From Asterella californica (lineage: Eukaryota > Streptophyta > Marchantiopsida > Marchantiales > Aytoniaceae): DNA of 64,000 nt. How positions within the stretch are numbered: the stretch's first letter is position 1; each line of letters starts with the position of its first letter. The notes below the pieces were generated by a model. It made no database searches, was not told the DNA's origin, and saw only the letters and a list, made by a program, of their open reading frames with translations. Position numbers and translations under genes: made by a program. This document shows positions 31,750 through 43,400 of this stretch, piece after piece. The stretch covers positions 434,001 to 498,000 of the forward strand of contig JAYKYS010000024.1 of assembly GCA_036924285.1 (NCBI GenBank). The letters are read 5' to 3'.

Positions 31750-34700
31750 TTGCTCGGACGTTCCGTCGTCCTTTCTTTAAAATATTAAAAAAGAAAGAAA
31801 AAGATTGTTATGTTTTCTGGTTCTGTTTCAAGCCCAACGCAGAATCCGCTGGGCTACCGCCCGTCGCCTATTACCTGTCTTCACCCCTTGTGCCGGTCAT
31901 TCGTTGGACACTTGAGAGTCCAGACTCCAAGGGAAATGAGACAAAGATTTGTCTCACATACCTACTGACTATCATAACCAGCTAAAGATGCTGTCTCTAG
32001 ATTTTCTGGTTCGGACTGCAAAAATACACTTAATCAGATAAATCATGTATTTCGGATTTAACTAAATAAACCTTTTGAATTCATTAAATAATTCTAAAAT
32101 TGACATCCCTTATTCTCGCCCAGCATTTCCGTTCGGGCCGGTTTGGACTGCAAAAATATACTTTCAGACTGGAGCTGTCAAGTCAAATCAGGCACTCTAG
32201 GATAAACTTTTTGAACGTATGTTAATTTATTTTTTTATTTGTTTTTTCGCCAGCACGTCCGAGGACTTTATTAATAAGAATGTACTGAAAACACGAAGAA
32301 ACAACAACCCGACGCCAAGAGACCAGGTTGTCCAAGTTGGAATACATATGACGGAAACCGGGGCTGCAGACATGCGTAGAAAACTTATCCTTAGCTAGAA
32401 GCCGTAATGGTTGTCCTTTGGTAACTCGATGGTCGGAGACGGTTAGGGAGAAACGAACGGGGCGACAAGCTTCTTAAGGAAAGTAGACTAACACGCTATA
32501 GAGCAAAACAGAAGACGTTAAGTAAGCAAGGAGTACGAAGTAGTGAACCAAGTAGAAGCGAAGCGCAGTAGAGTCATTTGAGTCGCAGTCGGGTTACGGA
32601 GATGAATGGGAAGGAGGTAAGAGGCAAGGTAACAAAGACGGTAGAAAAGGAGAATTGGGTTCATGAGTGTTGAAAGAGTGAGTGTACACCGGAGTTTCCA
32701 AACTTGTCTCCAATAACCCGTTGGAATGAGATAGTATATTTGACGCAGAGGGGTGGAATATGCGACAAGCAGTCGAACAGCTAGGGTAACACCTTGAAGC
32801 ACAACGTGCATGGCCGAGGCGAGCTCCGGTAGAAGAGTAGAATAGTGGGCCAATCGTGCCCAGGAAGCGTACGAAAAGATGAAAAATGTCTCCGGTGGTT
32901 TAGTGTCATAGCGACCAAAGATTGTGGATGTAGAGTGATGTATCCCGTTAGATTTCGTGTCGTGGATTGATTTAATCGTGAAACATAGAGGGTACAAATA
33001 TAAATTTCTGCAAACTTATCTTAAAAGTGATTTTGACTTCACAATTGTATACAGTTCGTTAAGTAGGTCAAAACTACTTTTTGGATCGTCACCAGTGGAG
33101 CTACAAGGAAAAAGTAACGGGTTGGAAAGAATTATGATTTTGATCGTGACAAATGTTGACGTGACATTTGCTGACGTGACAGAAAACATGTTGACATGGC
33201 AATCTGAGACTGACATGGTATTGACATGTAGTAATTTGTGATGAGGTGGCATGATATGGTGTGGAATTGAGTGATTGGGACAAAATGCTGATGTGACGAG
33301 TGTCAACGAGACGAAATGCTGATATGTCACTGTTGACAGGTGATGCTATGTTGACATGGACTTAGGACTAAGCTGGTGGCACGTAGAGTCAACACGTGGT
33401 GTATTGCGTGAGTGTCACTTGACGACGTTATCGGATGACATGTTTTCTTATATGAGAATACATTGGGTATTTGATTATGGAGAATACGTGCAGCACTCTA
33501 CGACTCAGAATGAATGACCATCCAAATTTCTTTTTGACTCTCAAGTACACTCTAAACTTATCCTGCTACGATATCCTCACGGTCTCTCGACAATCTCTCT
33601 CTCACTGAACTACAAATAGAACCGAGATAACGAATATATGCAATACTAACGATAACTCTCCATATTCATGATTAAGTGCTTTGAAGCACTAGCAAAATCT
33701 CCAGGTCGACTTGTTCTCCAAAGAACTTGAAATCTACGTCTTTTTTAGACAAAAATCTCTCAACTTTATCTCACTATCACTCCTCAAACATAGCTCTGAA
33801 TGAGATGAAACCAAAGCCAATAAGTAGTCTGTAGAATAAGCTCACTATTAAGATATTACATACAGAGAAATAATCTTTGAGTTGACAATTATGTCTTTTC
33901 AAAGTTTGATGTTTCTATAATATTCATAGAACTACATTTTGTTATTTTCGCAGCTCCCGGCTTTTGTACTAGTCAACTGATAGCCATCTTTACATCTTCA
34001 GAAATTTTATCTCTTCAACTCTTTAACAAGGTATGGCATGCACGAATCCAATTAGTATTGAGCTCACAACAACGCACCAAAGATGATGATAGTTGATCAT
34101 ATCGAAAACTCAGCCAGTGGAGTGTAACATGCTATAACTCATTCTCTCTTGATGCTCCAAAGTTTAAATTCCTTCCACCTTCTTCAATGTCTCTTTAACA
34201 ATTCCAAAAAGTTTCATTATCCATGTCAAACCCAAATCCTCACAATCAACTCAGATGTTACATTCACTTATTTTTTCTCAATCTCTCATAACACATTTTT
34301 GACAGAACTTTGCTGTCCACCCGAATCCTCACAAACCACCCGATCAAAAGCTCTCAAACTTCTAAAGAGATTGAAGTGTCTCCTTCACTATCACTCTGTG
34401 AAATTTCAGAACCAAAACTTCAACCAAACTACAGTTGAAGTTTGGGTCATTCTGAAAGTTTGGTTGAGAATGACACAAGAGGATATGCAGACCCTTGCGC
34501 ACGAAAACAATGATATCTTTCAACCCAATAACTCAAATGGTCCAAAATTTCACATGTAAATAGTTCACTGTATCCTCTCAGATCTTGGAAAGTTTCATAG
34601 TCAAAATCGTCCTCAGTCTCTCATTATTGTTCTCAATGTCCTCTGATAATAATCGCTCACTCTCATAACCTCTGATTTGAGGTACCCAACTTCAGCTCAC

Positions 34701-35021
34701 TAGAAATCTGTCACTCCAACTTGAAATCGATTGATCTCGATGTCCATCAGCAAATCCACCTCGAGGGCTTTCCAACAGTAGTCATCTCTTTTCCAACAAC
34801 CCCAAAGAACTCTCAAAAAGTACGAAAAACCTCACAAAAATAAAATTGATCATGAATTTGACTCTCTCATCTTCAATCGGTTGAAACATTATCATGCGAG
34901 CTCTGGATGAGCAGTCTTTGAGTCCACGAGCATCCTCTTCTTCCAAGCTTTCCAACCATATCCAGCAATCCTCGAATGGATCACAGAAAGTGCCTCTAAC
35001 TTTCAAAAACGTGAAGAGAAC
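31750..35021. other. Spacer left of the gypsy element
   Basis: No gene is supported. A minus-strand frame of 159 residues at 32518-32997 has no domain. From 33148 to 33410 short TGACGTGAC and TTGACATG motifs are frequent. From about 33.9 kb to the element, the minus strand resembles untranslated leader sequence of an LTR element (phrases like TTGGAAAGCTTGG also occur in 42.7-43.3 kb), so it may be part of an older element into which the gypsy copy inserted. Confidence 0.3.
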
Positions 35022-35026
35022 TTGGT

Positions 35027-35351
35027 TGTAACACTATAAATACTTCAATCGCGATCCTCAAGAACACTCACGAGTAGACGGAAGAACTCTCAACTCAACT
35101 CAAGATGGAATGTCTTTCAAGGACCATTCTCCTTCTTTATATAGTTAGAGAAGTGCACATCCCAATCCATACTAACCATTCATCAATCCTACACAGATTG
35201 ATGACATGGCTTTCATGCAACCCACACAATCAACTACCAATCAAATATCAACACCACAACATTCTTATCCGATCTCACATACCATGGTCTCGCTATAGTC
35301 AACTCTACACATAGTTCTAACTATGAGTATAGTTAACTATACATGGTTACA
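35027..35351 (-). repeat. 3' LTR of the gypsy element
   Basis: This is 325 bp, starting TGTAACACTATAAATAC and ending ATGGTTACA, with the usual TG...CA ends. On the minus strand it is the downstream LTR. It has one copy of the GCTATAGTCAACT block that is duplicated in the other LTR. Confidence 0.93.
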
Positions 35352-35366
35352 AACCTCCCTCCATTT
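35352..35366 (-). other. Polypurine tract
   Basis: Directly inside the 3' LTR the minus strand reads AAATGGAGGGAGGTT, the purine run that primes plus-strand synthesis. The integrase-chromodomain reading frame ends at 35365, right at this tract. Confidence 0.85.
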
Positions 35367-35736
35367 AAGTCACAACGTCCTCGTTGACGATAGAATGCTC
35401 ATAAGCTTGAACTAACAAGTCGGCATTAGTCAAATTTCCTAGTGGCTCCCAGGTAACCTCATATAATGGATATCTTTTTCATTTCACCAAGTATTCTATC
35501 TTGGGATATCGAGTACCACGAAGACGTTTGTTTAGTATGCTTTTTACCTCGTATTTCTCATGATCATCCACTATTTCTGACAATGATGGTGCTACATGAG
35601 GATTGGTGAAACAAAGAAACATGAAACAACGGGTGCATGCGCATATGAATCGGAAGTTGTAATTTGTACGCCACAGCTCCAACTCGTCATAGGATGGTGA
35701 ATGGACCGATGTATCTAGGGTTAAATTTTCGGACAC
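35365..35736 (-). pseudogene. Chromodomain end of gypsy Pol
   Basis: The minus-strand frame contains TNPHVAPSL, then EKYEVKSILNKRLRG and YPKIEYLVK, followed by a TGA at 35479-35481 where chromodomains have Trp. In the same frame beyond the stop come YEVTWEPLGNLTNADLL and a final stop at 35365-35367. The aromatic-cage and TWEP features identify an integrase-linked chromodomain, which in plant chromoviruses directs insertion to particular chromatin. The Trp-to-stop change is a G-to-A transition. Confidence 0.8.
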
Positions 35737-36773
35737 CTACTAATGACAAGTTAGTGGTAGATAACCACACTTTCTTCCCAATGCCAAACTCCACATGACG
35801 ACGATGAGCATCTGCGTATTGCTTCTGACGATTTTGAGCAATTTGAATCTTTTCCTTGGCTTGGTGAACACCTGCATGAATCTTCTGCACAAATTCGTTG
35901 ACGGCAGCAACTTTGGTTGTTGACTCTTGTCCTTATCCAAATCTAGTAAAACTAGAAGGAGTGAGCGGATGTGCACCGTACATCAAGTAGAGCGGTGTAG
36001 CTTTTGTTGATGCGTTCATAGAGTTATTGTAGGAGAACTCTACTAAAGGTAGAAGTTCATCCCACCTCACTTGCTCTTCAAACGTAAAAGCTCGTAACAT
36101 ATCTTCTATCGTCCGATTAGTCCGTTCTGTTTGTCTGTCACTCTGAGGATGGTAAGCTGTGAACATGACAAGCTTAGTTTTGAATAACCCAAACAAGGTT
36201 TTCCAAAACATGCTTGTAAAATGTGATCCCTTATCAGTAATTAAGACTCTAGAAAGACTTGTCGAGCAAAAACAACGTCTAAGTAGATTTGAGCTAACTC
36301 TGGTGCAGTAACAATCTTTTTGGTTGGACGAATATGAATCATTTTGCTCAACTTATCAACAAAAACTACAATAGAGTCAAATCTCGCACTAGTCGGAGGT
36401 AGTTCACACACTAAATCCATACTCACATGTTCCCAACGGTTAGTAGAATAGATAATGGTTGGAGTAATCCTGCCCGTGTTTGATTGATTGTCTTGTTCTG
36501 TTGACAAGCAAGACAACATTTTATGTACCCCATCACATCATCGTGCATTTTTTGTCAATAATAAATGCGTTGCACTGCCTTCAAAGTCTTCTCTATTCCG
36601 ACATGACCGGCAATCGCTGAATCATGACATTCTGTCAAGATAGTCGTACGAAGCTCTGGATTGTTGGGAATCCAGACTTTGCCGTCTTTGAATGCTAACC
36701 CATGCATCTTGGTAAACTTGGTGTGCTTAGTTGCTGCCACGATCTCCTCATCCGTTCTAGTAGCTTCCACCAA
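35687..36773 (-). pseudogene. Gypsy integrase
   Basis: The zinc-binding HHCC module begins at 36773 (CHDSAIAGHVGIEK) and ends in CCLACQQNK; between them a TGA at about 36558 replaces a Trp. The catalytic core has WEHVSMDLVCELPP, FDSIVVFVDKLSK and, after a frame break near 36240, TAYHPQSDRQTERTNRTIED. The C-terminal part includes RQKQYADAHRRHVEFG and PRYIGPFTIL. At least two stops and two frame changes inactivate it. Confidence 0.85.
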
Positions 36774-36902
36774 TTGTTGTCACCAATCGAAATGTATTTT
36801 CACTTCTGTCGATATGTGATTAACTTGAGGCATTCGAGTTAACGCATCAGCAAGTTGCTTTTTCCCTTCTAGGTATGTAATCTGCATGTTGAAGCGTTGT
36901 CG

Positions 36903-38409
36903 TCATTCCGTCCATCGAATTTGACGTTTGGAGAGATCTTTTTGGGTCTGCAAGTAAACCAATGATTTGTGATCTGTTTCTACCACAAACTCCTTATCTC
37001 TCAAATAGTGCTTCCAATGCTTGGTAGCCAACTCAATAGCCAACTCCTCTCTTTCTGTGATATGATAGTTGCGTTCTGCAGGAAGCAACTTACGAGAAAA
37101 AAAGCTACAGGATGCCAGCCATCCGCCCATGCTTGTTGTAACACTGCTTTTATTGCTGTACTTGATGCATCTGTGGTCAACTTAATGAGTTTTGTAGGAT
37201 CATACCACTTAAGGATTGGTGCTTGTAACAGTGCGTCTTTCAAGGCTTGGAAGGCAATCTCATGAGATGCACCCCACTTCCATTGTTGTCCTTGACCTAG
37301 TAGGTTTGTCAGGTCTTGTGCAACTTGTGCAAAGTTTTTGACAAATCTACGATAGAACCCCGTAAGTCCTAGAAAACTCTTCAACTGGGTTTGATCTTCT
37401 GGAGTACTCCACTTTTGGATTGCATCAATCTTATCGCTCATGACTTGGATTCCGACCCCGCTCACACTATGTCTTAAGTAATCTACATCACTCTTGCCGA
37501 ACTCACATTTAGAGATCTTGGCATATAGCTGGTTTTGTCTAAGTACTTGTAAAATCTCTTGTAAGTGCATCTTATGCTCTTGCAACGTCTTACTATAAAC
37601 AAGAATATCATCTAGGAATACAATGACAGATCTATCCAAGTATGATCGAAAGATGTCATTCATCAGACCCATAAATGTAACGGGTGCATTAGTGAGATCA
37701 AAAGACATCACTAAGTATTCAAAGTGACCGTACCTTGTACGAAAGTAGTCTTTTGTACATCTGGCTCAGCAATCCGGATCTGATTATAACCGCTTCGTAA
37801 ATCCAATTTGGTGAAGTACTTTGTTCCTCGTAGTTGATCAAACAAGTCATCCATTCAAGGTAGTGGATACTTATTCTTCACAGTCTGAAGATTGAGAGCT
37901 CCATAGTCGATGCACATTCGTATACTCCCGTCCTTCTTTTTCACGAACAAGACCGGAGCTCCATAAAGAGATACACTAGGTTGGATGAATCCTTTGTGTA
38001 ACAATTCTTCCACTTGAGCTTTGCACTCCTCCAACTCGTGCGATGCTAATCGATATGGTGCTTTACAAGGAGGTGCACTATCTAGAAGTACCTCAATCTT
38101 GTGATCCACTCGTCTTCTTGGTGGTAATCCGGAAGATAAATCATCTGGGAAAACATCTTTGAATTCTTCAACAATCATTTTGAAACTATCCGGAATATCG
38201 CCACCATAGTTGGAACTGTAAGCTTCTCTTATAAACCTTAAGAAACATACATCACCACTATGAATAGCGGATTGTCTTATCACATACAGAGGTATGTTTC
38301 TAGATCGAGATCTCACTCTATTTCCAAAAACTATCCACCCCTTACTCTTCACAATCTTCTTTTTCCAATCCACCTCCGGATTGTATTGCTCCATCCAAGG
38401 CATACTCAA
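36903..38409 (-). pseudogene. Gypsy reverse transcriptase and RNase H
   Basis: From 38409 downwards come [35 protein letters not shown] and [14 protein letters not shown], then a TGA at 37854 replacing Arg, [20 protein letters not shown], a one-base deletion near 37735, [12 protein letters not shown] and [13 protein letters not shown], where FLDD is the catalytic polymerase motif. RNase H follows with KLTTDASS and, after a frame shift at a T/A homopolymer near 37100, [13 protein letters not shown] and VVETDHKSLVYL. Both active sites are still readable, but the gene is broken. Confidence 0.9.
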
Positions 38410-38446
38410 AATGACATCATAACGAGCTAATCGAATAACTCGTCAT

Positions 38447-38686
38447 TCATTCTAAATATTGCCGTATAGTGAGCGCTATACTCCGTGGGAGAGACTCAAT
38501 CATCTCAGTATGCCCTTTTGGCAGCTCTACTTCTTCCTTTTCATCTTTTTCCAAAGCTAAATCTAATCTCATAGCAATTGAACGCGATAAAAAGTTCTCA
38601 ATTGCGCCAAGATCAATCAACGCTCTCACCTTAATGCCTTCTAACACTCCATCAGTAATGATTAGTTGCGTAGTCTTTCGTTTCAA
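38447..38686 (-). pseudogene. Gypsy aspartic protease
   Basis: The frame has VRALIDLGAIENFLS, the retroviral-type protease active site, where the usual Asp-Ser-Gly triplet reads Asp-Leu-Gly. The change at the Ser position would probably abolish or weaken activity. It lies between the zinc knuckle and the reverse transcriptase, as expected. Confidence 0.8.
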
Positions 38687-38763
38687 TCCATTTAACTCCT
38701 TCTTTTGTCTTCCATTCTCGTCTTTTCTTCTCTTTGTTGAATCAGTACGACGACGAGGTAAAT

Positions 38764-40001
38764 CTACTGGTGATCCTCGTTTTCCAAAATTGGATTGTTG
38801 TACTGCATCTCTTCTTCCTCTCCACTTTCCTCTGCTCTATCATTCAGAGGATTCAGAGGTCTTCGATAAGGAGCTCTATTTCCTCGAGGGAACTTGGTGC
38901 GACAATGAGCAGCTATGTGCTCAATTCTCTCGCAGTTATAACAACACTGTGTCTCTCCTTGAAGCTCTTGATTTCGAATGTCTCCACCAATATCACCATC
39001 TCTCGGAAGTCCCTGAGGTACATAGTTGCGAACCTCATCTCCGACATCGTCACCTCGTGGTATCACTTCTCGTCTTGGTTGCTCTCTAACACGATCTCTC
39101 CGATCCTCTCCATCGAACTATCGTGCATAACCGTCTCGTTGTCGAAGGTTATCCAGTTCCATGGGTGTTGGACCTCCATATTGAACTCGCGGTACGATTG
39201 GTGGTTCACCTCCTTTAGCGATACCTAATACACAAGCAATTCTTTGAGTATAACCGATTGCTTCGAACACGGTACGAGGATTATTCATCATGACTTCTTG
39301 GCAAATTCTCTCTTTCAATCTGCGTTTGAACACGTCTAAAGCTTTTGTCTGGCTCATATCAGAAATGACTACTTGTAGATCTTGAAATTTCTCTACATAC
39401 TCTTGGAGACTTCCTCTTGCTTGAGATCTCAGAGCTTCATTCGAGCCATCTGTAGTGAATCCACTGATAGGAAATTCCGCAACAAGCCTTCTTGCATATT
39501 GCTCCACGTTACTTGACTTCCTTCAGTAATCATCGAACGCTCTCATATATCGTACCATGTAAGCGCTTTATTCATCAAGTAACCACTTGTTAATACTCCT
39601 GCAGAGTAATCATTGATTTGTGCTTGGAAAAGTCTCATGTAGCGATTCATACGAGAAACCCAATTTTCTAGAATATCTATTGATCGATTACCTCGATAAG
39701 GTTTCACGTTACACGTCTTCTTCATGTGAAGCAATAGAGCATCTTCCTCCTCCACTATCCTTTGGACCCCTAAAGCAACCTCTTCTCTATGTACTGTCTC
39801 CACTACTTGCGGTGGAACTTGTGATGGACCACCCATCTCCATTGCTCTCATATTCTCTCTCTCTAGAGTTGTTATCTTGCTCTTTAGTGTCCTTATCATT
39901 GTCGTCATCTCTCGAAACTCATTGAGCATGTTCTGCATGATCTCACGCATCGTGCCTTGTTGCTCCATAGTATTTCCACTCTTTCTAACGTCTCTCAACA
40001 C
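38764..40001 (-). pseudogene. Gypsy Gag with CCHC zinc knuckle
   Basis: Three minus-strand frames in series form Gag. The 39543-40001 frame has a coiled-coil-like stretch and the Gag core (ILENWVSRMNRYMRLFQAQ, ALTWYD). The 39118-39507 frame continues it (GSLQEYVEKFQDLQV, then CQEVMMNNPRTVFEAIGY). The 38764-39066 frame holds the zinc knuckle CYNCERIEHIAAHC, matching CX2CX4HX4C. Stops separate the pieces. Confidence 0.85.
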
Positions 40002-40979
40002 TCTTAGTCCTTACACCACTCTTTCTACTACCTTCAATACAACGTCAATATCACTACCCGAAAGCGCCTCACGAACAAAGGTACCACAAAAGGTTGAGAC
40101 GACGAGATAACTTCTTGATAGAATGCCTCTCCAAATTCTCTCACTATTTCCTTGCGGTATGTAACCTTGGGACAACATGTATAATGAACTACGCACCAAG
40201 TGTTGAAGGTGGGTGGTGGTCGATTCAAATTCAGATCCATATCCTCCTAAAGCAAGATATAGAGCGTGAGATCCCGCGTAACAACATACGTTACGATCAG
40301 AAGAATCACAAGGACAGATGAGTTCATCACTTGCGTCATGAAAGCATCTCCTAAGTGCGCCACCAAATAAACTTGAAAATGATGACGTGCAATGTAGAAG
40401 AGTTTGATATGAAAAAGATTCAAAAATGAAAAACCTGGAACTCTATGAATTCTTTCTTCCATTTCATATCAAATTTTGCATTTTTGGCAGTTTGATCTCT
40501 TATCTACTGGAGACCATAACTCGAGCTTCCTTGGGTCAAATCTCGCATTTGTTGAACCCCTGGAAGCTTATCTTGCCAATTAGAAATTTGTAATGTTTCC
40601 ACTTGAGATTTGACAACCTCAAAACATGACAATGATTGTACACTCCTTCCCGAGAGCGAAATCTGAAAAACTGAAAAATTTTGAAAAACTCCCTCACTTT
40701 TGAAAATCTCATGGAGGACACTATAAGTGACCTCCATGAGATTTCAAGTGTCATATGTAGCTTAGTCCTCCCTCTATAACATACTAAAAGTTGAAATGAT
40801 TTCAATTTCCTCTCGAAGTTTCACAAGGACTATAAGCAACTCGAGTTTTCATTATTTCTATCACTTTCTCTCACTACTATTGAAAATTTGAAATTTCTCT
40901 CCACTCATATGTATCTAATCACAAGGTTTCTTTGCAATTCTTTCTCCTAAGAGGGGTAATCCACTCTCTTAGAAGAAGA

Positions 40980-40996
40980 GCCTTGCTTTGATACCA
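40980..40996 (-). other. Primer-binding site for initiator tRNA-Met
   Basis: One base inside the 5' LTR the minus strand reads TGGTATCAAAGCAAGGC. Its first part matches the 3' end complement of plant initiator Met-tRNA (TGGTATCAGAGC) with one change, the usual primer for gypsy elements. Confidence 0.85.
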
Positions 40997-40997
40997 T

Positions 40998-41376
40998 TGT
41001 AACACTATAAATACTTCAATCGCGATCTTCAAAAACACTCACGAGTAGACGAAAGAACTCTCAACTCAACTCAAGGTGCAATGTCCTTCAAGGACCATTC
41101 TCCTTCTTTATATAGTTAGAGAAATGCACACCTCAATCCATACTAACCACTCATCAATCCTCACACGGATTGATGACGTGGCTTTCATGCAACCCACACA
41201 ATCAACTACCAATCAAATATCAACACCACAACATTCTTATCCGGTCTCACATATCATAGTCCTGCTATAGTCAACTATACACATAGTTCTAACTATGAGT
41301 ATAGCTAACTATGCATGCTATAGTCAACTCTACACATAGTTCTAACTATAAGTATAGTTAACTATGCATGGTTACA
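40998..41376 (-). repeat. 5' LTR of the gypsy element
   Basis: This is 379 bp with the same TGTAAC...GTTACA ends as its partner. It is longer because a block starting GCTATAGTCAACT at 41264 is repeated at 41317. TATATAG near 41112 occurs in both LTRs. The PBS lies immediately to its left on the plus-strand map, so this LTR drives minus-strand transcription. Confidence 0.93.
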
Positions 41377-41829
41377 TTGGTGAAAGATGGTTGATCAAAG
41401 TTTCGATCAATAAGAAATAAGTTGACAAAAGTTTTTGTCTTTACTCACATGATCAACACATAAAGAGACTTTTTATCATGAGTATCATTTGGACACTCAA
41501 GGCTTCTTACTAAACACACTCCGAACACGTGTCATTGACGACGTCGTTGATCAAGAAGCACGTAAATACGATAACACGAAAGACAAAACTACACTCAGTA
41601 TAAAGTCAGAATGACGACCCTAAAACGATTGACAATCAAAACTACAAACAGAACAGACGAAGCTATTATCTGATTGTTATAATCCTCTCAAAAAATTTTC
41701 AGGATATGTAGCTTTTAGTCAATTGTAACAACGTATGTCGACACAAGTGTTGAACAAAACTCTCGCTGGAAAGTTCAAATCTAATCGAGGATCCATATCA
41801 CATCAGAGTAAAATGTAGACTGTAAGATC

Positions 41830-42260
41830 TTACACATCGTCGTAAGTGGCTATAAGAAGAATGATAAGATCCGAAGTAAGCATTACTGCAATCATAAACG
41901 ACTCTATCCAATGAGTTATCATAAACACTTGAAAGTGATCACGTGGTACACAATGGAGCTTAATGATGAATGAGTTTGCAAGCAGAAGATCAAGAGCATG
42001 AAAAGACCTTCTGTTCATGCCTGCCACTCTTATTGCCTCTCACTCCATTCGACGATATTCAGAACACTCACGACTAGACTTGGATACTCCACACTCGATG
42101 TCCAAAGCTCCGCGCATCTCTCTTCATATACAACAAACTCGCATATGACGACAAGAGTACTAACTCTTATCTCCACTCAACGGAGAGTACATGGATCGTC
42201 CACGTGGAGTCTTATCGTTTAACACGATAAGATCTCGATGGAGAGACAACATCAAAACAC
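41830..42260 (-). mobile_element. Fragment of an older related gypsy element
   Basis: 41830-42027 aligns with the leader of the intact element at 40247-40462; both minus-strand translations share DHFQV/HHFQV and LIILLIATY/LVILLIVTY. It is followed, as in the intact element, by an LTR-like segment with GAACACTCACGACTAGAC near 42061, matching AACACTCACGAGTAGAC in the LTRs. The order and orientation are the same as in the main element, but divergence is much greater. It is the remains of an earlier insertion. Confidence 0.6.
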
Positions 42261-42550
42261 GTACGATAAAGATATGTACAAGTGTCACGTCCTAGCCAAC
42301 CCACAACACGGCAACATGCATGTTCACCACTTGGAAACTCTAGGCGGTGACACGTGGTCCGAGATGAGCATAAGAGGGCAACTTCTCAGAAAATATAAAA
42401 ATGGAGGAGTTTTTTGAAAACAGGAGGAGGGTTTGGGACTTTACGTCATGAGGTTGTCGAAGTTTTTGTCAGAATTTCTAGAGCAGATTTTGGATTTGGG
42501 TTGGTTGGATGTCTCTGACCATTTTTGTCTCCATGACGTAAGTTGACGGA

Positions 42551-43400
42551 GAACTACTTACGCTCCTACGTAGATCTTCCCAAAGGTGTGAGCGTAGGTC
42601 GTGTTCAAGTGCTAAGGACGAAGGTTGGAAGTGAACTATTTACGCTCGTAAGTAGATCTCCGTAAGTTCGGTGTAAGAGAAGAAGTATGACGACTTCCGA
42701 AGCTCGCAACAGAGGCTACAAGTGTTCATTTTTGACGATTTTTGTTTTGTTGAGAAGCTATTGACGAGGGCTTCAACCGTATGTATTCATATTTTTGGAT
42801 TATTTGAGAAAAGTTTTACGGGAACTACTTACGTGCGTGAGTAGATATTCATAATATTTTTAAAGTTTGAAGAGTTTTGACATGTTTGAGAGGTCATATC
42901 GGGAGCTAGGAGCATCCATTTCTGACGATTTCCATACTGTTGGAAAGCTCTTGAAGAGAGCTTCAACCTTACTCTTTTAAGTTTTTTGGTGACTTGGGGA
43001 AAACTTGACAGGGAGGTATTTACGTCCGTAAGTAGATTACCACAACGCTTTTGTCTTTGAGATGAGGTGTCGACTTTGAGAGGTTGTATCTCAATGCTGG
43101 AGTGTCGGTTTGTCATGATTTTTGTGGCGTTGGAAAGTTCTTGAGGAGAGCTTCAATCCTTTGTTCTTGGAATTTTAGATAATTTGGAAAAATAGTTACG
43201 AAGAATTACTTACGACCGTTAGTAGGTTATCACAACTTTTCTTTATGTTGGGACTGTGATAACTTTGGACGGATGTATTGGAGCTAGAGTGTCCGTGTTG
43301 GGAGATTTTGGTGATGTCGGAAAGCTAGCATCGAAGAATATCTTGCTGGATCTTCAAGACAGAAATTTAGAGATTTGAGGAAAAATCTCTTTCTTCGTTG
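42551..43400 (+). repeat. About 190-bp degenerate tandem repeat with palindromic core
   Basis: A core of the form (A/G)ACTACTTACG-nn-CGTAAGTAGAT recurs at about 42551, 42633, 42822, 43012 and 43203, mostly 189-191 bases apart. Between cores a second block recurs, such as TTGGAAAGCTCTTGAAGAG followed by AGCTTCAACC. The core is itself an imperfect palindrome. The array may lie inside a long LTR that begins TGTCACGTCCTAGCC at about 42286, but the matching LTR was not found. Confidence 0.75.

Larger units (their letters stand above)
35022..41381 (-). mobile_element. Ty3/gypsy chromovirus, complete but inactivated
   Basis: A 6350-bp element (35027-41376) is flanked by the 5-bp target duplication TTGGT (35022-35026 and 41377-41381). 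LTRs, primer-binding site and polypurine tract are present. Read on the minus strand, the order is Gag with zinc knuckle, protease, reverse transcriptase, RNase H, integrase and chromodomain, the gypsy order (integrase last). Frames are interrupted by stops and small indels in every domain. The LTRs differ at roughly one site in 18 by eye count, mostly transitions, so the insertion is not recent. The chromodomain places it among plant chromoviruses; I cannot assign the lineage with certainty. Confidence 0.93.

Noticed and set aside
32518..32997. 159-codon minus-strand frame
   Set aside because: Leu/Tyr/Thr-rich without motif; tested as integrase or reverse-transcriptase remnant and no conserved motif was found.
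38469..39228. Long plus-strand frames inside the gypsy element
   Set aside because: They are antisense shadows of Gag and protease on the minus strand.
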